Of a DNA stretch of 64,000 bases, positions 1-9,645 are shown in pieces (the first letter of the stretch is position 1; each line of letters opens with the position of its first letter). The notes beneath the pieces were generated by a model, which was not told the origin of the DNA, did no database searches, and worked only from the letters and a program-made list of their open reading frames with translations. The DNA is from Macrostomum hystrix (taxonomy: Eukaryota > Platyhelminthes > Macrostomidae), in contig CATNEN010000005.1 of NCBI GenBank assembly GCA_950097015.1, forward strand, positions 5,137,501-5,201,500. The letters run 5' to 3'. A program made the position numbers and the translations under genes.

Positions 1-762
1 GCCCCTAGGCAGCAGTGCACACGCTACATTCCGCATTTTACTCGCAAATCCCTAGCTCCTTATTACTCTCATGCGCGCTCGCAGTTGTCTTCCTGCCGCC
101 GCTTTCAGCTCGGCATCACCAGAGCCCACCCCCTAAAGAGTTTAGCCACTCATCTCTGAGGGCTGTCTAACAATAAAATAAAAGTGAAAGAGAGACATAG
201 TAAAAGGAATTAAGTTGTTGTAAAATTAAGTCCAATAAGTTAAAAGTGCTTTAGATTAGACAGTTCATTAGGCTAAACAATTTCCCTAATTCCCCTCCCA
301 CTAAATGCCGCCTAACCTAAAGTGTTAGTCCCTTAGGAGTAATAATCACGGAACCGCTGCGCGGGCTACTTATCTGGATGCTGATTCGGCCGCGTGCTGC
401 AATCCTGTAGTTCTCGGGGAAGGGGTAGGCAAAAAACAACAAGGCAGAGAGGGGGTAAACTGAAGTGAGCTGGCAGGGGCCAACACACCAAAGGAGCTCT
501 AAGGCTCAATTCAGTGCTCACCTAAAGAGGTGGCTTGCTTCTAATGGCCGAGGAGCAGGCAATGAGCCTGTGAATGCTTGTCTGAGCTTATAGCTCTGGG
601 GTCTAAGCCCTAAGTGGATGTGGGAAAAGTGCCTTAGGTCCGGTGGGAGTCCAGTAAGGCAAGGGAAGGCTCCCGGAAAGGTTCCGGTAGGGAAAAAGGG
701 GTAGGTAGAAGGGGAGACGTTGCTCTAGGGGCAGCGCAGCGCGCTTCCTTAAATAGTCTTAC

Positions 763-1077
763 TGTCGCTTGGGACAAAACTTCTTTGCTTGTATTTGACT
801 TGTATATTGAAAGTATTTGGTTCGAAGCTCTTGTGGGCTTAGTGCGCACTAGAAGCAACTAAAGGGGAACTGTACCGAGAAAGGAATTAGAAACATAGAC
901 AACGATTGAGTAACAAGGGGCGGGCAGGATGCGTAGTCTATGGGCTAAAAGGACGATAGAAAGCGAAACAATTAAAGTGCAGTGAAACGTACTGATTAAC
1001 TAGTTGGTGAGCAAGAGAGAAAAGAGGAGAGTCGAAGGAAACGACGAGAAGGAGTTCTGGAGGAAGCATTTCCGACA
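763..1077 (-). repeat. 3' LTR of the BEL/Pao element
   Basis: The 315 bp appear identical by eye to 6715-7029. It starts TGTCGGAAATGC on the minus strand and ends GCGACA. It lies 17 bp beyond the Gag-Pol stop codon. Confidence 0.95.
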
Positions 1078-1094
1078 GGGTGGGGGGGGCGAAG

Positions 1095-4000
1095 TTACGC
1101 AATGCTAAAAGGAGAGTCACGTAGAAGTTGTCGTCGCATGGCCCGTCGAGCGCGGTTGGTTTGTACCGGATCGTCCTTGCTGCCAGAACCGGGTGGAACT
1201 AGAGTCCTGCCGGCGTTGGCCGCGGTCTGGAAATCGATAATGTCGGCCTCGAGAGGGACGAGATGCGTGATGGCACGGCGGGACTCGTGACCGGTGCTCG
1301 TTCGGACAGTGACATAACGGGTGATATCATGACTGTCGGGATGGACTTCGATGACGCGGCACGTCTTCCAGTTTGACCGCGGAGTCTGGTCGGCGAGGAG
1401 GTAGAGCTGTCCAACGAGGGGCTGGTGTGAGTGCTCGCCGTGCCGTCTACGGTGTTGTAAGTGGATCGAGTGGAGTTGTTGAATGTAGTCGCGGTTCCAT
1501 CGCGCCCAGAAAGCGTCAATGATTTGCTCGCGGCGTCGATAGAGAGCTCGTAGTTGGTTGCTGGTCGTGGTCCCAGCAGATGGAAAAAGGTGCTCAGGCG
1601 CTGCAGGCAAGTCAAGTCGAGCGCTAGGAGCGATGAGATCGGCTGGCGTTAGGGGGCGCGTATCGCTAGGGTCATTCGAGAAAGATGTCAGCGGGCGAGA
1701 GTTCAAGACAGCCTCGATCTTTGTCAGCAGGGTGAGGAACTCTTCTTCCGAGATCCGCCGGCGCCAAAGTGCGGGTCGAAGGCTGGCTTTGACAATCCCA
1801 ACCAGTCGCTCGACGGCTCCTTGGTGCCACGGAGCGCGTGCCGGTGCGAATTTGAAGTGGAGTTGTCTAGCAGTGGCGAATGGTTGGAGGTCAGCTAGGA
1901 GTTTGTGCTGGAACGTTGGTGTTAGCAGAGAGTCGATGATTTTGCCGGCCGCTTGGAAGGCGGTTGCCTGGTCTAGGAAGATGCTGGCTTCGGTGAGTCC
2001 CCGGCGGGCCCAGAATCGCTCGAAGGCATGGAGAACTGAGTCCGCAGAATAGTCATGGAGGTACTCGAGATGGACCGCGCGGCTTGAGGCGCAACAGAGG
2101 AGCATTGCCCATCGTTTGTTGATAGTGCGGGTCTTCGTATCGGTCGTCAAGACGGGGCCCAGCTGGTCGACGAGCAGAGAGCTGAACGCCGGGCCTGATG
2201 AGTTGAGGCGCTCTGGTGGTAGCTGGCCATGCTGTGGGGGAGGGAGTGTGCGTCCCTTCGTGAATCGGCATGGAAGACACTGGCGGAGGCTTGAGCGGAC
2301 AGTGGAGAGACCACGGACAATCCAGAAACGGTCGCGAAGGCTCCGTAGAACAGATATGGCGCTGCTGTGGCAATCTCGTTTGTGGAAGTAGAGTATGAGC
2401 AGGTGAGTGAGATGATGATCGGGTGGAAGGAGCATTGGGTAGATTGCGTCTGCGTCTAAGGTTGCGTTTGCCATACGGGAATTGAGGTGGATCAGACCTT
2501 CGTCATCCAAGAAGAGGTCAAGCTGCGCGACTATCTTGCAGCTTTTGGGTCTGCCTTCCTGTATGGCATTGATTGCGTCAGCGTAGCGCTCTCTCTGTAC
2601 CCATTTGATCCACAAGTGAAGAGCAGCCTGGCGTTCCGAGGCATCTGGCGCGGTGACTCGGTTTCTTCGCTTGACGAAACGGATAACATATGCGAGAGTT
2701 CCGAGAAGGGCACTGAGTTTGCCGAAGCGGTTGATGTCCATGTCTGCAGGGGGGACGCATCTGTTCGATGCAGACAGGAAAGCGCTTGTCTTCTTGGTCT
2801 TTTTCTGGGCTCGTGGGATGCCTTGGAGAATCGTGGAGTTCGTGGGTGTGGGTGTTGTCTGAGATGGCCACTCCCCATGTGGCTGTCGGAGGAATCGAGG
2901 TCCGGTGAAGAAATTTGAATTGAGAAGTTGGCTGAGTGTAAGTGGCCTTGTGCAACAATCGGCAGGGTTCTCAGCGGTGTTGACGTAGCGGTAGTCGTCA
3001 GTCAGGTTGGACTCCAAGATCTCCTGAACGCGACGGGCCTCATAGGGACGGAGCTTGGCCCCATTGTGGATCCAATGAAGGACTATCTGACTGTCCATGA
3101 AGTGGGTTATGCCACTGAGCCTCTTGCCTAGGTTAAAGGAGTCGCGTAGGAAAATCGCGGCTCGGTTGGCGATTAATGCGGCCCAGAGCTCAAGGCGAGG
3201 AACCGTGATGAGTACATTCTTGCGGCCAGATGGAGCGAGGCGGGCCTTGGCGTTGATGAGGCAGCAGTTGGTGAGGTCCTTCCCATTCTGATGCAGGTAA
3301 ATTGTGTACCCGTAAGCTCGAGGTGAGGCGTCGCTGAAGATCACGAGCCTACTGGGTAGTGCCTGGTCTGCGAGGCAGCGACGAGGAACGGTAATACGGC
3401 AGATCTCGTTGAAATCATTGAGGAGTCTGCGCCAGCTCTCAACAGTATCGGTTGAGGCAGGCTTGTTCCATGCATCCATAGGACCGAAGCTTTCGTGATA
3501 TAGAAGACGTCCAGCTAGAAGCAGGGGCGCTGCGTAACCGCACGGGTCGTATGGCGTAGAGATTCCCTTAAGAAGACTGGCCCGGTTGAGATTAGGGTCC
3601 AATTTCAGCTGTGGACTGGCCAGGCTCAGTTGGTCACTCTGTGTGTCCCAGAGGATTCCGAGGCTCTTGACGACTGGTTCGTGGATCTGATCTGCCCAGG
3701 GCACGTCGCAGAGCGCTCCTGGGTCACTGGCGGCAAACTGGCGGAGGTGAAACCCAGCGGATCGGAAGAGAGCTCGGGTTGCGGCAACGATACGTGGGCC
3801 CTCTTCTTGAACGTCATAGCCCTGGACCAAGTTGTCGACATAGAGGCTGTAGGGTAGCTGCTCAAGCTGTCGAGAGCTAAGACCTGATTTTCCGGAATCC
3901 ATGGCATCCAGGCAGAGTTTCCGAATGACGGCGGCAAGGATCCACGGTGATGATCTGGCTCCCATGACGATACGGGTGAAGCGCCAGACTTGGAAATTGT

Positions 4001-6668
4001 CACGTGTAAGCGGCAGGTCGATGTTTTTGGGTAGGATAACACGTTGGGCGTCCCGACAATGCTCGTGCACGAGTACTTGGTAAAAGGCGGCCTGGATGTC
4101 GCTGAGGCAGATAAACTTTGAGGTTCGGAGACGTAGCTGAACCTTGAAGAGGTTGGTGAGCAAGTTTGGCCCAGACTCCATGAGGTCGTTGAGAGAGACG
4201 CCCCCTAGAGATGTTGGCGCTGAGGCGTCTACAACTGGTCGTACTTTTGTGGTGTTTGAAGACATCTTGATGACGGGAAAGTGCGTCAGGACATGGATGA
4301 TCTTTCCTTTTGGACTAGTGTCATCGACGATTTCCAGGATCCCTTCTGCTTTGTGCTTTTCAAACTCTCCATAGTACTCTTGACGCTCCGCCTGTGAAAG
4401 ACGACGGTGTGTAGCCTGAGCGCGACCCCAAGCTTGTCCGAAGTTTGATGGGAGTTGCTCCGCTCCAGGCTTGAAGGGTAATGCGACCGAGTAACGACCG
4501 TCCGATCCACGTGTGGCCGAGTCCAGGAGGTCTTTCGTCAAAACGTCGCCTCGTGGATTGGGTTGTTCGGCCCCTTTTTCGATGCCGAGCAGCTCGAGGC
4601 TGGTCATTCGGTCGACCAGACATTCAAGGTTGTCGGGACGGGATTGTGACAGAAGTGAGTTGGCGATGAGTTGACTAGAGTTGAGAAGCCCACTGGATTT
4701 ACAATCGTCGGTATTTTCGAGGCAGCCTGTGAGGACGGCACCAAACGGGGTGAGGTGCGCGGTAAGACTTGGCCGTAGTGGGATTGCAGGAACGCTCGGG
4801 CCTATTAACCGCTGAGCATAGTCGTTACCGATGAGCAAATCTAACTCAAGTTCCCCGTCTTGGGAAGGTGGGAGATTGGCTATTCCATGGGGCAAGTGTT
4901 GCAGAGTGGCCAGAATATCACTTGGTAGCTGGACAGCTGGTATGTGGATTGGTGGAGCGATGTGCTCGGTTGCCAGAACTCGGAGTGGTAAACGGCGGCC
5001 ATCGGGTGTTGAGAGTTCGAGTTCGACGATGTCTGCGGTCACTCGGCGTCGAGAGTTGGTGTGACATGAAGAGCTGTCAAGCGAGATTCGGCGATGTAAA
5101 CGAAGACCGAGTTTTCGAGCCACATCGAGTTTTATGTACGTGAAACTGCAGCCGCCATCGATGAGGACCGACACTCGCGTAGTTCCGCCGCTAGTCGGGT
5201 TTACAGCAGTGGCAGAGAATGTGGCCATGATGGACGGTCTTATCAACTCGTCGCAGGTGGAGGAGATGCAGGAGACGGTATTGATGGTGTTATCGTTCAT
5301 GGCTTTTAAGTAGGCGAATGCCGTCGGCAATGCGGTCGTCGAGTCGAGGTTGCTGTTGGCTTTCGCTGTTGAGTCGACGTGAAGAACATGCGGTGGTGGA
5401 TTGAAACGCGCTCCGTGAAGTGATGTGTGGTGCAATGCTCGACACTCGCGGCATCTGTTCCGGGAGCTACAGTTTGAGGTGGCATGGCTACGCAGGCAGT
5501 TGAGGCACAGGGCCTTGCTTCGAATAATGCGGAGCCGATCATCGGGCTTCGAAATTACGCCGCATGTCTGACTGGAGTGTCCTGACCGTTCGCAGTAGAC
5601 GCAGATCGGTGCATGTGCACGTGTGTGCACGTGACCAGCACTCGGAGTGGATGAAGTTACGGAGCGGTTTGTGGCAGCGTTGATTAGACTAGCTCCGGCA
5701 TAGGGGGCGAAAGCAGCTGTTGCGTAGTTGGTTTGCGAGGCACGGATGGCACGAAGCTTGTTGTCGAGGTGTCCCTGGAGCTCTTGCATTGTTGGAATTA
5801 GCGGTTGCAACGCCTTACAACGCACATCCTGGATATCTGATTGGAGCGCCGGTGGAAGCTTTGGCCACAGTGCATGCACGTAGGGATCCAGGGCAGCACT
5901 GGTTTCACCGAGGCGGGTTAGCTGGCCGACTGTGAGGCGAAGTGTGTCTGAAAATTCCTCCAGGCTCTGGTGGTCGATGTTGCGAAGCTGCGGCATCGCG
6001 AGAAGTCGCCTGAAGCAGGTGCTCTTCTGCTCCCACAGGTCGCCATAATTAGCTTGGAGAATTTGGCAGGCTTGGTTGTAGGCCCCTGGTTGACAGGCGT
6101 CCAGACCACCTAGTTTCCGGAGGGCAGCGCCAGCGAGAAGCCCGCGAAGAGCTTCAAATTTATCAACGTCTGTGTAGTTGCTGCTGTCGATGCGGTAAGT
6201 GAAAGAACTCCAAAATGCAGGGAAACTAGCTGGGTCTTCACCGTCGAAACCCTGAAGTTGAACATTGCGGAGGACGGTGTCGCCGAAGAGGGACGTCGGT
6301 CGAGGCGTCGGAGGGGCGGGCTGGGATGTGGTCTGGTTTATGTGAAGCTGTTGTACGAGCAGCTGGTTCTGCTGCATCATCTGAGCCATTGCGCCAATAA
6401 GTTGTTGTACAGCGTCGTGTTGGTTAGGTACACCGAATGCGATAGAGCCGACTGGACTGGCAGGTGCGGCGAGGCCGCTGGTGGGTGCGGCCAGGCCGCT
6501 GGCAGATGCGGCGAGGCCGCTTGTAGGTGCGGCGAGGCCGCTGGCAGGAGCTGCGAGGCCGCTGGCAGATGCGGCGAGGCCGCTGGTAGTCAGGTTAGTG
6601 TATGTAGGTCTTACTCGGCTTTGAGATTTGTGACTGAGCTTTCCACGAGTGGTGCTGCGCGTCTTCAT
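1095..6668 (-). CDS. BEL/Pao Gag-Pol polyprotein (1857 aa, intact)
   Basis: One frame encodes capsid-like Gag, protease, reverse transcriptase, RNase H and integrase for retrotransposition. Residues 29-70 are six 7-aa SGLAAP(T/A) repeats. A DUF1759-type Gag domain follows at about 130-330. Zinc knuckles sit near 353 (CVYCERSGHSSQTC) and 386 (CLNCLRSHATSNC), with a further Cys/His cluster after them. The protease motif near 504 is LIDGGCSF, a DGG in place of the usual DSG/DTG. The RT active site near 942 reads YVDN. RNase H acidic residues lie in FSDASP (~1110), VPRLELW (~1160) and HFMDSQIV. The integrase has a His/Cys zinc region ending CLPC and acidic residues in LVDQLGP (~1501), FLDQATAF (~1564) and GAVERLVG (~1618), then a DUF5641-like tail. 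The start MKTRST lies 46 bp inside the 5' LTR. The BEL/Pao assignment is firm. Activity is inferred. Confidence 0.95.
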   Translation of the reverse strand: MKTRSTTRGKLSHKSQSRVRPTYTNLTTSGLAASASGLAAPASGLAAPTSGLAASASGLAAPTSGLAAPASPVGSIAFGVPNQHDAVQQLIGAMAQMMQQNQLLVQQLHINQTTSQPAPPTPRPTSLFGDTVLRNVQLQGFDGEDPASFPAFWSSFTYRIDSSNYTDVDKFEALRGLLAGAALRKLGGLDACQPGAYNQACQILQANYGDLWEQKSTCFRRLLAMPQLRNIDHQSLEEFSDTLRLTVGQLTRLGETSAALDPYVHALWPKLPPALQSDIQDVRCKALQPLIPTMQELQGHLDNKLRAIRASQTNYATAAFAPYAGASLINAATNRSVTSSTPSAGHVHTRAHAPICVYCERSGHSSQTCGVISKPDDRLRIIRSKALCLNCLRSHATSNCSSRNRCRECRALHHTSLHGARFNPPPHVLHVDSTAKANSNLDSTTALPTAFAYLKAMNDNTINTVSCISSTCDELIRPSIMATFSATAVNPTSGGTTRVSVLIDGGCSFTYIKLDVARKLGLRLHRRISLDSSSCHTNSRRRVTADIVELELSTPDGRRLPLRVLATEHIAPPIHIPAVQLPSDILATLQHLPHGIANLPPSQDGELELDLLIGNDYAQRLIGPSVPAIPLRPSLTAHLTPFGAVLTGCLENTDDCKSSGLLNSSQLIANSLLSQSRPDNLECLVDRMTSLELLGIEKGAEQPNPRGDVLTKDLLDSATRGSDGRYSVALPFKPGAEQLPSNFGQAWGRAQATHRRLSQAERQEYYGEFEKHKAEGILEIVDDTSPKGKIIHVLTHFPVIKMSSNTTKVRPVVDASAPTSLGGVSLNDLMESGPNLLTNLFKVQLRLRTSKFICLSDIQAAFYQVLVHEHCRDAQRVILPKNIDLPLTRDNFQVWRFTRIVMGARSSPWILAAVIRKLCLDAMDSGKSGLSSRQLEQLPYSLYVDNLVQGYDVQEEGPRIVAATRALFRSAGFHLRQFAASDPGALCDVPWADQIHEPVVKSLGILWDTQSDQLSLASPQLKLDPNLNRASLLKGISTPYDPCGYAAPLLLAGRLLYHESFGPMDAWNKPASTDTVESWRRLLNDFNEICRITVPRRCLADQALPSRLVIFSDASPRAYGYTIYLHQNGKDLTNCCLINAKARLAPSGRKNVLITVPRLELWAALIANRAAIFLRDSFNLGKRLSGITHFMDSQIVLHWIHNGAKLRPYEARRVQEILESNLTDDYRYVNTAENPADCCTRPLTLSQLLNSNFFTGPRFLRQPHGEWPSQTTPTPTNSTILQGIPRAQKKTKKTSAFLSASNRCVPPADMDINRFGKLSALLGTLAYVIRFVKRRNRVTAPDASERQAALHLWIKWVQRERYADAINAIQEGRPKSCKIVAQLDLFLDDEGLIHLNSRMANATLDADAIYPMLLPPDHHLTHLLILYFHKRDCHSSAISVLRSLRDRFWIVRGLSTVRSSLRQCLPCRFTKGRTLPPPQHGQLPPERLNSSGPAFSSLLVDQLGPVLTTDTKTRTINKRWAMLLCCASSRAVHLEYLHDYSADSVLHAFERFWARRGLTEASIFLDQATAFQAAGKIIDSLLTPTFQHKLLADLQPFATARQLHFKFAPARAPWHQGAVERLVGIVKASLRPALWRRRISEEEFLTLLTKIEAVLNSRPLTSFSNDPSDTRPLTPADLIAPSARLDLPAAPEHLFPSAGTTTSNQLRALYRRREQIIDAFWARWNRDYIQQLHSIHLQHRRRHGEHSHQPLVGQLYLLADQTPRSNWKTCRVIEVHPDSHDITRYVTVRTSTGHESRRAITHLVPLEADIIDFQTAANAGRTLVPPGSGSKDDPVQTNRARRAMRRQLLRDSPFSIA
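6459..6584 (-). repeat. 21-bp coding minisatellite in Gag N-terminus
   Basis: Six tandem 21-bp units encode the heptads SGLAASA/SGLAAPT. It is GC-rich and in frame, so copy-number changes would keep the Gag frame open. Confidence 0.85.
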
Positions 6669-6697
6669 TTTTGACTTGGCTGTGTGGATACGTTAGT

Positions 6698-6711
6698 GCG
6701 CTCTGCTACCA
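6698..6711 (-). other. Primer binding site of the BEL element
   Basis: On the minus strand, three bases after the 5' LTR end, the sequence is TGGTAGCAGAGCGC. It starts with the TGG expected to pair with a tRNA 3' CCA end, and would pair with a tRNA ending GCGCTCTGCTACCA. I do not assign the tRNA species. Confidence 0.6.
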
Positions 6712-6714
6712 ATT

Positions 6715-7029
6715 TGTCGCTTGGGACAAAACTTCTTTGCTTGTATTTGACTTGTATATTGAAAGTATTTGGTTCGAAGCTCTTGTGGGCTTAGTGCGCA
6801 CTAGAAGCAACTAAAGGGGAACTGTACCGAGAAAGGAATTAGAAACATAGACAACGATTGAGTAACAAGGGGCGGGCAGGATGCGTAGTCTATGGGCTAA
6901 AAGGACGATAGAAAGCGAAACAATTAAAGTGCAGTGAAACGTACTGATTAACTAGTTGGTGAGCAAGAGAGAAAAGAGGAGAGTCGAAGGAAACGACGAG
7001 AAGGAGTTCTGGAGGAAGCATTTCCGACA
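6715..7029 (-). repeat. 5' LTR of the BEL/Pao element
   Basis: The 315 bp appear identical to 763-1077. It precedes the primer binding site and Gag-Pol on the minus strand, so it should hold the promoter. I see no convincing TATA box. Confidence 0.95.
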
Positions 7030-7566
7030 CTTGCAGCACGCCAACCCCGACATCCATCAAAGTAACCCACATTCGCGCCAGCCTGTCAACGGGGAATCGA
7101 AGCGGCGATGGCCGCCCCGATTACCCAGTGAACCGACGGCGAGAAACGACAGATGTTCTGCTCGAACAGCCGTCGGCAGTCGGCCAATGATTGTTACTCC
7201 GCCAGGACAATGGGAAGCGCAGACGCCGACCTGCCTACAGTGACATTTACATGTATCTAAAGGAGGGAGGTCATTAAGTCGAGCTGGGCTCGAATACTGT
7301 AAAGAAGTGGGGACATGAAGAATTAATGATCACTCATAATGCCCGAGTGATTCCCAATATCTGATCGCGGTTTGGAGGGGAATTATGACCTAAACTACTC
7401 ATACAATAAAAGCTATAACCGCGATCAGTCATTCCTACGGGGGTCTAGACAGATCCAGGGAGAAGGGATTCGACGGCTACTTAATTCAACGCCGCCCAAA
7501 ACCCGGCCCTAAGATTAATGATCGTGTTTGCGGCCAGCTGCTATGTGGGTCGCAATTATTAGATAC

Positions 7567-8091
7567 TTAAAAATTTGAAAAATTATGCTGGCTCACATTC
7601 CCACTCGATTCCCGCAGCACACTCCACATCATGTAGTCTTGGGCCCCAGGCACCTGTGGATTTAAATCAACTGAATGAGCACTCGTAGGTTGACCAGCTG
7701 CTGGAAGAGCCGGCGATATTTCGTTGGCAGGAGTTTTACCACCAACAGCGATGTTGCGTAGCTCGTCAATGAAACTTAATGCAGCAAGGTTAGCAGCTTT
7801 GAAGTCCTCAGTCGTGATGATGATTCTATCGCCTCCTCTTCTCCCGCGATTGTGAATGAGCATGTGCATATCGAATCCCGAAGTGATAGTAGAGCAATAT
7901 GGACAGAGATAAAAAATAGGAGACAACTCCAGCTTATGTTGTAGGCGACAGTAGCGAAAGTTGGCGTCGATTCGCCTTTCAGATAGGTCCGGATGAGCTC
8001 CGCGGCAATGCTGTTTAAAACCTGATGCCCTGCTACTCCAGTGGCACTGAAGACACGTAATCGCGGCGTGAATGCTGGGAGGTGTCATCAA
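7567..8091 (-). CDS. Zinc-finger ORF truncated by LTR-like copy 1
   Basis: The 174-aa frame carries two Cys2His2-like fingers: CLQCHWSSRASGFKQHC with a following H near residues 13-35, and CPYCSTITSGFDMHMLIHN near 65-85. A mixed helical region follows. About the last 21 residues, from 7631 downward, are encoded by the LTR-like element, so the natural C-terminus is lost. Arrangements like this occur in domesticated or transposon-borne DNA-binding proteins, but I do not recognise the family. It could be one exon of a longer gene. The start at 8091 is simply the first ATG. Confidence 0.45.
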   Translation of the reverse strand: MMTPPSIHAAITCLQCHWSSRASGFKQHCRGAHPDLSERRIDANFRYCRLQHKLELSPIFYLCPYCSTITSGFDMHMLIHNRGRRGGDRIIITTEDFKAANLAALSFIDELRNIAVGGKTPANEISPALPAAGQPTSAHSVDLNPQVPGAQDYMMWSVLRESSGNVSQHNFSNF

Positions 8092-9120
8092 CTTTCAATG
8101 GAAGTGATGCTGGCCTGAAATTTATTCGAGATTGAAGTTTGAAACGTTGACAATTAAAGCTAGACCCTAAATGAAGGCGTGAACGCTAATATATAAACGC
8201 CAATAAGGACATTGATCTGCCATGCATATAATTGTATAAAGCAGGCAGTCTATTCTCAAATGCACATCTATCTCCATTTGTCCTAGTTGTTCCCTGCACA
8301 GCCAACTAATGAGCAGAAAGAAAGCGCATCTAAAAAACAAGCAATTAAAAACGAAAACGCGAAACACTGTTTAGGAGCCCCTCCATTTGTTTGACAGACA
8401 ATGAAACTGTGAGCTATATAATAATAATAAAACGGAATTGAACGGAAAAGCTGATAAATGAACGAATTTAATAGTGTCATTAGTCCCACGAATAAAAACA
8501 GCTAACGTAAGTACACTGCCAGTCCGCTGGATATTGCAAACATGCACGGTAAGATTGGCAGCGCACGGTAATTAGCAGATTTTATTCGCGCTCAACGAGT
8601 CCGCCGCGAGAAGGCTGACACATGGGCTCATGAAATTAGCGCTTTAAAATGTAGCGCTTCACAGCACATTGAATTGCATGTGCAAAGTGAACTGTAAATA
8701 TTTTGCTAGTTGAAAGAAATATGTGTCCAAACTTTGGGCTTACTGGTATTAATTTTAGCGCTCTTAAATTTAACGCTTCACAGCACATTTTATTGCATGT
8801 GCAAAGTGACCTGCAAAAAAATTGCTAGTTGAAAGAAATGTGTCCAAATTTTGGGCTTACTGGTATTAATTTTAGCGCTCTTAAACTTAACGCTTCACAG
8901 CACATTGTATTGCATGTGCAAAGTGACCTGCAAAAAATTTGCTAGTTGAAAGAAATATGTGTCCAAATTTTGCGCTTACTGGTATTAATTTTAGCGCTCT
9001 TAAACTTAACGCTTCACAGCACCCACACAAAAGTAGGTGCAGAGTGACTTTACAAGGCAGCGCTTGACTTCAATTAAAGACACAAGTAACGGTGGAATCA
9101 TTAGTACACTGGTTGGATAC
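8092..9120. other. AT-rich noncoding stretch
   Basis: I see no supported gene between the zinc-finger ORF and the 9121 ORF. Short hydrophobic frames on the minus strand have no recognisable motifs. The right part holds a tandem repeat annotated separately. Confidence 0.6.
8637..9022 (+). repeat. ~118-bp tandem repeat, about 3.3 copies
   Basis: The landmark CGCTTCACAGCACATT recurs at about 8655, 8774, 8891 and 9010, giving a period of 117-119 bp. Copies also share TTGCTAGTTGAAAGAAAT and GGGCTTACTGGTATTAATTT. They differ by small indels and substitutions, so the array is not very recent. Confidence 0.9.
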
Positions 9121-9645
9121 TTAATCGGAGTCGCTATCAGAAGACCCCGAATATTCTGAAGCAACCGCTTCATTAGCGCTCTGACTCAGTGTGCTTAGGG
9201 AGAACTTATTCGCAAGAAGATATTTTACAGCATCAGTCACGCTTTTACTTGCAACATCTTCAAGCAGTCTTCTAAACAATTCCCGAAATTGAGCGGCTAA
9301 GCCCGGCTGATTCGCTAAGTCATCACAGAGGCTCTGCAAATTAACCTGAAGGTCAACCCACTCATCTGAAATAATATGCGCTTCTTCTTTTAGGCGTTTA
9401 TATTTGTTACTGACGTCTATAGCCCGCTGACGAAATCGGATGGAAAGGTCGGTTCCAGACAAATGTTCATATTTCGCACTACGCGGTTTTTTATATTCAT
9501 CGAAAGAAGCTCTGTCTTCAATTGGAAGACGAGCGTAGAGTTTTTTCATATCGGATGCAGAACTTTTAACCTTTCGCAAGCACATTCTAGTTTGACTTTG
9601 GCCAACTGACTTACCAACCTGTTTACTCCAATGATCTCTGTGCAC
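9121..9645 (-). CDS. Uncharacterised helical protein, 174 aa
   Basis: The frame encodes a basic N-terminus (KQVGKSVGQSQTRM, LRKVKSSASDMKKL), a long helix-prone middle with heptad-like spacing (about 60-130) and an acidic Ser/Asp tail ending SGSSDSDSD. No membrane segment, cysteine cluster or catalytic motif is visible. I do not recognise it. The window's makeup suggests an accessory transposon protein, but that is inference. Codon use looks coding-like and the frame is long for this AT-rich stretch. Confidence 0.5.
   Translation of the reverse strand: MHRDHWSKQVGKSVGQSQTRMCLRKVKSSASDMKKLYARLPIEDRASFDEYKKPRSAKYEHLSGTDLSIRFRQRAIDVSNKYKRLKEEAHIISDEWVDLQVNLQSLCDDLANQPGLAAQFRELFRRLLEDVASKSVTDAVKYLLANKFSLSTLSQSANEAVASEYSGSSDSDSD

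Larger units (their letters stand above)
763..7029 (-). mobile_element. Complete BEL/Pao LTR retrotransposon
   Basis: The 6267-bp element lies on the minus strand with 315-bp LTRs at both ends, a primer binding site beside the 5' LTR and one uninterrupted Gag-Pol frame. The ends are TGTCG...CGACA. Flanks are CTTAC (758-762) and CTTGC (7030-7034), a 5-bp target duplication with one mismatch. The empty site is visible in the related repeat at about 49817-49835, which reads straight through as AAATAGTCCTGCAGCACG. Identical-looking LTRs and an intact frame indicate a recent insertion. No envelope-like frame is present. Confidence 0.95.
1..7631 (+). repeat. LTR-like element family L, copy 1 (left end outside the window; split by the BEL element)
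   Basis: Positions 1-762 and 7030-7631 match, in order, the right two thirds of the elements at 48119-50387 and 51968-54284. Shared landmarks include the CATGCGCGCTCGCAGTTGTC region near 90, the GGCTTAGGGC-type hairpins near 600 and the terminal CACTCCACATCA ending at 7631. No reading frame is conserved among the copies. The gap 763-7029 is a complete BEL/Pao retrotransposon. The other two copies begin TGAA, end CA and have 4-bp target duplications, so this is best read as a long solo LTR. A nonautonomous DNA element with short inverted ends is the alternative. The base after the end reads TGTA, a likely target duplication whose left partner is off the window. Confidence 0.75.

Noticed and set aside
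1558-5143. Many plus-strand ORFs opposite Gag-Pol
   Set aside because: They are antisense shadows of the GC-rich polyprotein frame with no motifs of their own.
763-7029. Endogenous retrovirus with envelope gene
   Set aside because: The single frame ends in an integrase and DUF5641-like tail 17 bp before the LTR, leaving no room for an envelope ORF.
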